Below, in pieces: positions 1 to 5,474 of a stretch of 5,474 nucleotides of DNA. The notes below the pieces were generated by a model. That model had not been told where the DNA came from and ran no database searches. It was given only the letters and a program-made list of their open reading frames with translations. Within the stretch, counting starts at the first letter, position 1. Every line of letters starts with the position of its first letter. This DNA comes from Comamonadaceae bacterium (GTDB lineage Bacteria > Pseudomonadota > Gammaproteobacteria > Burkholderiales > Burkholderiaceae_C): assembly GCA_947451445.1 (NCBI GenBank), contig CANFZJ010000228.1, positions 1 to 5,474 on the forward strand, read 5' to 3'. The position numbers and the translations under genes are program-made.

Positions 1-1
1 G

Positions 2-784
2 CAAGCCTTGCCTGAGACACTCGCCACGCCCAGCTGGGTGGTGCTGGTCGGGCTACCCGGGGGCACCATCGCTGTAGACAACCCGCCCGCCCGCGCCGTG
101 CTGCACTGGCTGCGCGGCCTGCGGCTGGCCAAAGAGCAGCTGGAACTGGTCGCGGTGTGTGCAGGCAGCGTGCTGGCGGGCCACGCCGGGCTGCTGAAGG
201 GGTACCGGGTGACCACCCACCACCAGCATCTGGACGAACTGCGCCGTATAGAGCCGCTGTGCGAAGTGGTAGCCAACCGGGTGTTTGTGGCCGACGCGCC
301 GGTGTACAGCAGCGCAGGTGTGACCACTGGCATTGATCTGGTACTGCAACGGATCGCCGATACCTGTGGCGAAGCCATCGCGGCGCAGGTCGCCCAAACC
401 ATGGTGGTGGCACTGCGGCGCGGCCCGCACGACCCCGAGCTGTCGCCCTTTCTGGCCTACCGCAACCACCTGCACCCGGCCCTGCACCGGGTGCAGGATG
501 CCGTCAGCCTGGACCCGCGCCAGGGCTGGACGGTACCGCGCATGGCCGCCGTGGCCCACACCTCGCCACGCCACCTGACCCGTTTGTTTATGGAGTACAG
601 CCAGATCGCCCCGCTGCAATACCTGCGCCGCATCCGCCTGGCGGTAGCCCACGCCGCGCTGCAATCGGGCCACAACGTCAACCAGGCTGCCGAGCTGGCG
701 GGGTTTAGCAGCGACACCCAGCTGCGCCGGGCCTGGCACCAACTGGGGCAGACGGGCACACCGTCGCAGGTTCACGCCACCTGA
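2..784 (+). CDS. GlxA-type AraC-family transcriptional regulator, 5' partial
   Basis: A likely cytoplasmic transcription factor with an N-terminal DJ-1/PfpI (class I amidotransferase-like) ligand domain and a C-terminal AraC DNA-binding domain. The frame is open to the left edge. Family members are usually about 310-330 residues, so roughly 60-70 residues are missing, and the TTG at 8 is unlikely to be the true start. Counting from that codon, the nucleophile-elbow-like VCAGS (Cys51) is followed by AGLLKGYRVTTHH, the pattern that ends this domain in GlxA-type regulators. Two helix-turn-helix units lie near residues 175-196 (MAAVAHTSPRHLTRLF) and 222-243 (NQAAELAGFSSDTQLRRAW). The amidotransferase-like domain usually serves as a sensor, not an enzyme, in this group. 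The ligand and target genes cannot be read from the sequence. The 157-bp gap and dyads downstream suggest that the next gene has its own promoter. The family call is firm and the specific role is unknown. Confidence 0.88.
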   Translation, partial: QALPETLATPSWVVLVGLPGGTIAVDNPPARAVLHWLRGLRLAKEQLELVAVCAGSVLAGHAGLLKGYRVTTHHQHLDELRRIEPLCEVVANRVFVADAPVYSSAGVTTGIDLVLQRIADTCGEAIAAQVAQTMVVALRRGPHDPELSPFLAYRNHLHPALHRVQDAVSLDPRQGWTVPRMAAVAHTSPRHLTRLFMEYSQIAPLQYLRRIRLAVAHAALQSGHNVNQAAELAGFSSDTQLRRAWHQLGQTGTPSQVHAT

Positions 785-801
785 AGCCGGGAAATTTGTT
801 A

Positions 802-819
802 CATAAATCACCATTTATG
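802..819. repeat. 7-bp inverted repeat (CATAAAT-CACC-ATTTATG)
   Basis: The arms CATAAAT (802-808) and ATTTATG (813-819) are perfect reverse complements around a 4-nt loop, and the dyad begins 18 bp after the GlxA-type stop codon. The stem is almost all A/T and no T-run follows, so it is a poor intrinsic terminator. It could be a protein-binding dyad of about 18 bp. The function is unknown. Confidence 0.5.
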
Positions 820-850
820 CAACTTATCGCCCAATAGAAAGCCAAATCTG

Positions 851-882
851 CAATTTGTCACGGTCACAATATTCACAAATTG
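851..882. repeat. 8-bp inverted repeat, candidate operator
   Basis: CAATTTGT (851-858) and ACAAATTG (875-882) are exact reverse complements separated by 16 bp. The arms are 24 bp apart start to start, a little over two helical turns, so both would face nearly the same side of the helix. The right arm overlaps the proposed -35 element at 872-877, the position expected for a repressor site. A GntR dimer site is possible, but the sequence does not match a HutC-type consensus that I can recall. Confidence 0.5.
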
Positions 883-900
883 TTACTTAAAACAGAGAAT
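872..900 (+). promoter_or_regulatory. Weak candidate sigma70 promoter for the GntR gene
   Basis: TTCACA (872-877) matches TTGACA at 5 of 6 positions. A 17-bp spacer separates it from GAGAAT (895-900), which matches TATAAT at 4 of 6. Transcription would begin near 907, leaving a leader of about 35 nt before the GTG at 942. Such matches are frequent by chance in AT-rich DNA, so this rests mainly on good spacing and position. Confidence 0.3.
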
Positions 901-941
901 CACCAGACAGTAAATCCGCTGGTACTTTCTGGACCTTTCGT

Positions 942-1751
942 GTGAAAACATTGCCGCTAAGTGACCGCAGCGCCGCACCCTCCAAACCCAGTGCGCTAAC
1001 CTCTGCCGATGGCTTTATGGCCAGTTTGCGGCTAGACGCGACTACGTCTGAACCGTACTACCAGCAGCTACGGCGGCAAATTCAAAATGGCATCGCGACC
1101 GGGGAACTGCCTGCAGGCAGCAACCTGCCGTCCGAACGGGTGCTGGCCGATTTGCTGCAAATCAGCCGCACCACCGTCAAGCACTGTTACAACGACCTGC
1201 GTAAAGACCAGCTACTGAGCACCCACGGCCGTGGCGGCACACAGGTGCAAGCCCACTCTGACGCCCCCGACCTGGCCGGCAAACTGAAAAGCTTCGCCGA
1301 TGAAATGCAGGAACAGGGCCGCGTTGCCAGCACTCAGCTGGTCAGCCGCGAAGTACTGCAAGACCGGGTGATCGCGTCCATCTTTGGCCAACCGTCGGCC
1401 AGCAGCTTCCTGAAACTGGAATGGCGGCACCTGGCAGATGGTGAACCGCTGGCCTGCGAAATCGCCTGGTACGACCTGGCCCTGGCCCCGGATATGGGCC
1501 TGTGGGACACACAGGGCAGCGCGTTTGCCCATCTGCGCAGCACCTGCGGCGTGTCACTGTCCAGCGCGGTGCAAACCATTGAAGCCGTGACCAGCAGCAA
1601 ACTGGAGACCCACGCCTTCGACTTCAGCATCCCCGGCCCCTGCTTGCTGATCAAACGCAAAACCTACAGCGGTGACCGCAAGCTGGTGGAGTACGTGGAA
1701 AGCACCTACCGTGGCGACACCTACGCCCACCGCAGCCACCTGACGCCTTAG
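942..1751 (+). CDS. GntR-family (HutC/UTRA type) transcriptional regulator
   Basis: A likely cytoplasmic, ligand-responsive DNA-binding protein, usually a repressor in this family. The winged helix-turn-helix spans about residues 38-105, with the family hallmark LPSERVLADLLQISRTTVK at 62-80 and a wing ending in GRGGTQV. A UTRA effector domain covers about 115-265; its typical features are LKLEWRHLADGEPLACEIAWY (155-177, split here by two approximate boundaries) and VEYVESTYRGD near the end. UTRA domains bind small molecules such as sugar phosphates, histidine-pathway intermediates or fatty acids; the ligand here is not evident. The start is uncertain: GTG 942 gives 269 residues with only a weak GGA upstream, while the in-frame ATG at 1017 gives 244 residues, closer to the family's usual length, but has no clear ribosome site. 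The first 25 residues look unstructured. The gene converges on pgi, with 21 bp between the stop codons. Adjacency to sugar-phosphate genes hints at, but does not show, control of them. Confidence 0.88.
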   Translation: MKTLPLSDRSAAPSKPSALTSADGFMASLRLDATTSEPYYQQLRRQIQNGIATGELPAGSNLPSERVLADLLQISRTTVKHCYNDLRKDQLLSTHGRGGTQVQAHSDAPDLAGKLKSFADEMQEQGRVASTQLVSREVLQDRVIASIFGQPSASSFLKLEWRHLADGEPLACEIAWYDLALAPDMGLWDTQGSAFAHLRSTCGVSLSSAVQTIEAVTSSKLETHAFDFSIPGPCLLIKRKTYSGDRKLVEYVESTYRGDTYAHRSHLTP

Positions 1752-1770
1752 AACGTGTTCACGATCTTAG
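1747..1770. repeat. Short dyad and CTTAG direct repeats between convergent genes
   Basis: The segment joining the GntR and pgi stop codons contains CTTAG twice (1747-1751 and 1766-1770), flanking a small dyad CGTG-TT-CACG (1754-1763). The dyad is too short and lacks a T-run on either strand, so it is not a convincing intrinsic terminator. The paired CTTAG could be chance or a relic of an insertion. Confidence 0.3.
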
Positions 1771-1772
1771 CC

Positions 1773-3338
1773 TTAACGCAGCCGCCGCAGCAGCCCTGCG
1801 GTAGAGCCGTCCAACCCGGCCACGTCGCCCGACTCCAGCCGGGGTTCGATGTCCTTGGCCAGCACCTTGCCCAACTCCACGCCCCATTGGTCAAAGCTGT
1901 TGATGCCCCACAGCGCGCCGCTGACGAACACGCGGTGTTCCTGCAGCGCGATCAGCGCGCCAAAGCTGGCCGGGGTCAAATCTTCCAGTAACAAAAAGGT
2001 GCTGGGCCGGTTGCCGGGAAAATGGCGATGCCCACCTGTGTCCACCTTTCCGACCATCAACGCCTGCGCCTGGGCTACCACGTTGGCCAACAGCGTGTGG
2101 TGGTGGCCGGGCAGGCTGTGGCGGGCTTTTTTGACGGCGATAAATTCAACCGGTACCACGTCGGTGCCCTGGTGCAGCATCTGGAAATAGGCGTGCTGGC
2201 CGTTGGTGCCCGCTTCGCCCCAGAGCACGCACGAGGTGCCAAACGGCAGCTTCTGGCCCTGCATGTCCACCTGCTTGCCATTGCTCTCCATGTCCAGCTG
2301 CTGCAGGTAGGCAGGCAGGCGGCGCAAGGCGCTGTGGTACGGAGCGATGCTGCGGCTGGTGAAATGGTGGAAGTTGCGGTACCACAGGTCCAGCAAGCCC
2401 AGCCGCATGGGCAGGTTTTGCTCCAGCGGGGCCGTGCGAAAGTGCTCGTCCATGGCCTCGGCGCCGACCAGAAACTGGCGGAAGTTGTCGGCCCCGATGG
2501 CGATGGCAATCGGCAGGCCAATAGCCGACCACATCGAATAACGGCCGCCCACCCAGTCCCAGAAGCCAAACGTGGTGGCGATGCCGAACGCATTAGCCGC
2601 CGCCACATTGGTGGTCAGCGCGGCAAAGTGGCGGGCGATGTCCGTGCCGCCCTGCGCCTCGAACCAAGCCTTGGCCGAACGGGCGTTGGTCATCGTTTCT
2701 TGTGTGGTGAAAGTCTTGGAGGCGACCAGGAACAGCGTGCTGCCCACCTGCAACTTAGGCAGCAGCGCCGCCAGCTCGTGGCCATCGACATTGGACACAA
2801 AGTGCATCCGCTTGGTCGGCGTGGCGAAGGCGTCCAGCGCCAGCGTGGCCATCAGCGGGCCCAGGTCGGAGCCGCCGATGCCAATGTTCACCACATCGGT
2901 GATGGCGGCGTCCGCGCGCACCTGCTCGGCGTAGGCCAGCATGGCGTCCAGGGTCTGGTGCACCTCTTGCAAGTCATTTTTGATAGCAAGCGGCACAGAT
3001 TCACCCTGCGCTGGAGCACTTTTCCTTAATAAAAAATGCATGACCGCCCGGTCTTCGGTGGTGTTGATGCGCTCACCCGCAAACATGGCGTCGCGCAGCA
3101 CCTCCACCCCGGTCTGGCGAGCCAGGTCGAACAGCAGCGCCTGGGTGGTGGCGTCGATGCGGTTCTTCGACAAATCGGCAAACACATGGGGCGCGTCCTG
3201 GCTGAACGTGGCAAACCGCTGCGGGTCGGCAGCAAAAGCTTTGCGCAGATCCAGCGCCGCACCGCTGCGGTCGAAATGGGCTTGCAGTTGCGCCCAGGCG
3301 GGCACGGTGTCACAGCGGGGGCGGTTCAGGGCGTCCAT
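1773..3338 (-). CDS. pgi: Glucose-6-phosphate isomerase
   Basis: A cytoplasmic enzyme interconverting glucose 6-phosphate and fructose 6-phosphate (EC 5.3.1.9). The 521-residue protein carries both family signatures: DWVGGRYSMWSAIGL (261-275) and GINSFDQWGVELGK (478-491). The catalytic residues align with the E. coli Glu355/His386/Lys514 set: Glu351 in MESNGKQ, His382 in GTNGQHAYFQ and Lys491 in VELGK. NIGIGGSDLG (151-160) and SKTFTTQET (207-215) form the sugar-phosphate-binding region. It is somewhat shorter than the roughly 549-residue enterobacterial enzyme. The ATG at 3338 is supported by GAGGA 5 nt upstream. It starts 16 bp after the tal stop codon, so the two genes should be co-transcribed, using transaldolase-derived fructose 6-phosphate. 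Residues about 101-122 are encoded by an unusually AT-rich stretch that looks like an in-frame repeat insertion, in the loop between NTTEDRAVMH and EVHQTLDAML. All catalytic motifs are intact, so the enzyme is probably active. Confidence 0.97.
   Translation of the reverse strand: MDALNRPRCDTVPAWAQLQAHFDRSGAALDLRKAFAADPQRFATFSQDAPHVFADLSKNRIDATTQALLFDLARQTGVEVLRDAMFAGERINTTEDRAVMHFLLRKSAPAQGESVPLAIKNDLQEVHQTLDAMLAYAEQVRADAAITDVVNIGIGGSDLGPLMATLALDAFATPTKRMHFVSNVDGHELAALLPKLQVGSTLFLVASKTFTTQETMTNARSAKAWFEAQGGTDIARHFAALTTNVAAANAFGIATTFGFWDWVGGRYSMWSAIGLPIAIAIGADNFRQFLVGAEAMDEHFRTAPLEQNLPMRLGLLDLWYRNFHHFTSRSIAPYHSALRRLPAYLQQLDMESNGKQVDMQGQKLPFGTSCVLWGEAGTNGQHAYFQMLHQGTDVVPVEFIAVKKARHSLPGHHHTLLANVVAQAQALMVGKVDTGGHRHFPGNRPSTFLLLEDLTPASFGALIALQEHRVFVSGALWGINSFDQWGVELGKVLAKDIEPRLESGDVAGLDGSTAGLLRRLR
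2975..3038. repeat. AT-rich repeat-like element with terminal inverted repeats inside pgi
   Basis: The ends CATTTTTGAT (2975-2984) and ATAAAAAATG (3029-3038) are reverse complements at 9 of 10 positions, bounding 64 bp. The flanks of this segment are very AT-rich while the rest of pgi is strongly GC-rich. On the minus strand it contains CTCCAGCGC and GCTATCAAAAATGA, blocks that I recall as part of a short dispersed repeat common in Comamonadaceae genomes; this is memory, not a search result. It is translated in frame as part of Pgi residues about 101-122 and contains no stop in that frame. It may be a palindromic MITE-like or REP-like element that the gene has absorbed. Confidence 0.5.
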
Positions 3339-3343
3339 GTTTG

Positions 3344-3348
3344 TCCTC
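3344..3348 (-). promoter_or_regulatory. Ribosome binding site of pgi
   Basis: On the minus strand GAGGA lies 5 nt before the ATG at 3338, a good Shine-Dalgarno match at normal spacing. It falls in the 16-bp gap after the tal stop codon, so pgi translation can be reinitiated or coupled to tal. This fixes the pgi start. Confidence 0.8.
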
Positions 3349-3354
3349 GGGGGT

Positions 3355-4302
3355 TTAAGCGGCGAGCAGCAGTTGGTCGAGCTTGATGGCGTCGGTGACG
3401 AAGCCGCGAATGCCTTCGGCCAGCTTTTCAGTGGCCATGGCGTCCTGGTTCAGGGCGAAGCGGAAGGCGGCCTCGTCCATCTTTACTTCGGCCAGGTCCA
3501 TGGACTGGGCGGCCTGGGCATCCAGCGCCTGGGCCACGGGAGCGTCGCTGGCGGCCATCAGGGCCAGCAGATCGGGGCTGATGGTCAGCAGGTCGCAACC
3601 GGCCAGCGCCACGATCTGGCCCACGTTGCGAAAGCTCGCCCCCATCACTTCGGTCTTAATGCCAAAGCGCTTGTAGTAGTTGTAGATTTGCGCAACCGAC
3701 ACCACGCCAGGGTCTTTGGCACCGGCCATGGCCGCCTCGTCCCAGGCGGCACCGGCGGTCTTTTTGTACCAGTCGTAAATGCGGCCAACGAACGGCGAAA
3801 TCAGCTGCACCTTGGCCTGGCCGCAGGCCACGGCCTGGGCAAAGCTGAACAGCAGCGTCAGGTTGGTGCGGATGCCCGCTTGCTCCAGTTGGGCCGCGGC
3901 CTGGATGCCTTCCCAGGTGGAGGCCACCTTGATCAGAATGCGCTCTTTGGCGATGCCCTCAGACGCATACATCTCGATCAGGCGTTTGCCGCGCGCCACG
4001 GTGGCCGCCGTGTCAAAGCTCAGGCGGGCATCGACTTCGGTGGACACGCGGCCCGGCACGATGCTGAGGATTTCGCAGCCAAAGCGCACGATCAGGCGAT
4101 CGCACACCTCGTCCAGCGGGCGGCCTTTGTATTTGGCGACGGCCTCGGCCAGCAGGGGCGCGTAGTCGGGTTTTTGCACTGCCTTGAGGATCAGCGACGG
4201 GTTGGTAGTGGCGTCGGTGGGCAAAAACACGCCCAGTTGCTTGAAGTCGCCGGTGTCGGCCACCACGGTGGTGAATTGCTTGAGGGAGTCGAGTTGGGTC
4301 AT
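3355..4302 (-). CDS. tal: Transaldolase
   Basis: A cytoplasmic enzyme of the non-oxidative pentose phosphate pathway: it moves a dihydroxyacetone unit from sedoheptulose 7-phosphate to glyceraldehyde 3-phosphate, giving erythrose 4-phosphate and fructose 6-phosphate (EC 2.2.1.2). The 315-residue product matches the classical TalB type (E. coli TalB is 317). The Schiff-base lysine is Lys125 in RILIKVASTWEGI, equivalent to Lys132 of TalB. Other expected active-site residues are present: Asp16 in VVADTGD, Glu89 in STEVDARLS, Thr149 in NLTLLFSFAQ and Ser169 in ISPFVGRI. The signature DATTNPSLIL is at 30-39. The frame stays open to 4365, but the ATG at 4302 starts MTQLDSLKQFTTVVADTGD, exactly where TalB begins, and has AGAG 6 nt upstream, so the 21-residue extension is rejected. 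pgi follows after 16 bp. Upstream is a 121-bp gap to an ABC transporter ATPase on the same strand. Confidence 0.97.
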   Translation of the reverse strand: MTQLDSLKQFTTVVADTGDFKQLGVFLPTDATTNPSLILKAVQKPDYAPLLAEAVAKYKGRPLDEVCDRLIVRFGCEILSIVPGRVSTEVDARLSFDTAATVARGKRLIEMYASEGIAKERILIKVASTWEGIQAAAQLEQAGIRTNLTLLFSFAQAVACGQAKVQLISPFVGRIYDWYKKTAGAAWDEAAMAGAKDPGVVSVAQIYNYYKRFGIKTEVMGASFRNVGQIVALAGCDLLTISPDLLALMAASDAPVAQALDAQAAQSMDLAEVKMDEAAFRFALNQDAMATEKLAEGIRGFVTDAIKLDQLLLAA

Positions 4303-4423
4303 GGTGTGCTCTGGTGGTGTGAACCCACAAAAACGCGGGGTTCGGTCGCTAGAAACGGGTGGCAAATCCCCGGAATGGTACGCACAAAAGTACAGTCATT
4401 CACCCCGATTTGCAACTTTCGGG
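4303..4423 (-). promoter_or_regulatory. Intergenic leader between the ABC ATPase gene and tal
   Basis: This 121-bp gap could hold a separate promoter for tal-pgi. A weak candidate on the minus strand is TTGCAA (4415-4410) with a 17-bp spacer to TACTTT (4392-4387), matching the sigma70 consensus only loosely, especially at -10. Nearer the gene is a 6-bp inverted repeat (4321-4343) in the untranslated leader. No convincing intrinsic terminator follows the ATPase stop codon, so readthrough from it into tal is also possible. Confidence 0.3.
4321..4343 (-). repeat. 6-bp inverted repeat in the tal leader
   Basis: GAACCC (4321-4326) and GGGTTC (4338-4343) are exact reverse complements around an 11-nt loop. 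In the minus-strand transcript this makes a small hairpin ending 18 nt before the tal ATG. The loop carries UUUUU, but no T-run follows the stem, so it is not a normal terminator. It might be an operator or a leader structure, or chance. Confidence 0.35.
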
Positions 4424-5470
<1,047 letters not shown>

Positions 5471-5474
5471 GCGC

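Larger units (their letters stand above)
785..941. promoter_or_regulatory. AT-rich intergenic regulatory region upstream of the GntR gene
   Basis: This 157-bp gap is clearly richer in A and T than the genes around it. It holds a 7-bp dyad with a 4-nt loop (802-819), an 8-bp inverted repeat with a 16-nt spacer (851-858 and 875-882), and a 15-bp imperfect direct repeat (793-807 and 877-891, 13 of 15 identical). A weak sigma70-like promoter can be placed at 872-900. The density of dyads fits an operator region, perhaps for autoregulation by the GntR protein, which is common in that family. That function is inferred from position only; no known operator consensus was recognised. Confidence 0.55.

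Noticed and set aside
53..814. A 253-codon minus-strand open frame opposite the GlxA-type gene
   Set aside because: The plus strand encodes recognisable amidotransferase-like and AraC domains; the minus-strand translation matches nothing recognisable.
1755..1991. A short plus-strand open frame just after the GntR gene
   Set aside because: It is entirely antisense to the pgi 3' end apart from a few bases, with no ribosome site and a low-complexity product.
2022..3029. A 335-codon plus-strand open frame antisense to pgi
   Set aside because: Its translation is rich in Gly, Gln, His, Arg and Val, typical of a shadow of a GC-rich gene, and has no recognisable domain or ribosome site.
2975..3038. 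Interpretation of the AT-rich segment as a sequencing error or gene-breaking insertion
   Set aside because: The reading frame and all Pgi motifs continue intact on both sides, and the total length suits the family, so pgi is not called a pseudogene.
4303..4365. N-terminal extension of transaldolase from the upstream ATG at 4365
   Set aside because: Homology to TalB begins exactly at the ATG at 4302, which has a reasonable ribosome site; the extra 21 residues are unrelated to the family.
4404..4423. 5-bp stem at the end of the ABC ATPase gene as an intrinsic terminator
   Set aside because: The stem (CCCGA/TCGGG) is only 5 bp with a 10-nt loop and no T-run follows on the minus strand.

Overview
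The window is GC-rich chromosomal DNA that looks betaproteobacterial, most likely Burkholderiales/Comamonadaceae. This rests on the style of the Pgi, transaldolase and regulator proteins and on a repeat-like AT-rich segment inside pgi that resembles, from memory, a short dispersed repeat of that family. No species is claimed. There are five protein genes and no RNA gene, CRISPR array or intact insertion sequence.

Left part, plus strand: the 3' portion of a GlxA-type regulator (DJ-1/PfpI-like domain plus AraC helix-turn-helix; its start lies outside the window), then a 157-bp AT-rich intergenic region with several dyads, then a complete GntR-family regulator of the HutC/UTRA type. The intergenic region is the best candidate for a promoter and operator in the window.

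Right part, minus strand, reading from the right edge leftwards: an ABC transporter ATPase of the FbpC/AfuC/PotA/PhnT kind, a 121-bp gap, transaldolase (tal), and 16 bp later glucose-6-phosphate isomerase (pgi). pgi runs convergently into the GntR gene with only 21 bp between the stop codons. tal and pgi almost certainly form one transcription unit: transaldolase makes fructose 6-phosphate and Pgi interconverts it with glucose 6-phosphate, joining the non-oxidative pentose phosphate pathway to the hexose phosphate pool.

Two points deserve most attention. First, a 64-bp AT-rich segment with imperfect 10-bp terminal inverted repeats lies in frame inside pgi, where it appears to encode a surface loop. 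Second, an FbpC/AfuC-like transporter ATPase sits next to tal-pgi. The characterised AfuABC system imports phosphorylated sugars that are the substrates of these two enzymes, so a sugar-phosphate uptake and entry locus is a testable though speculative reading.
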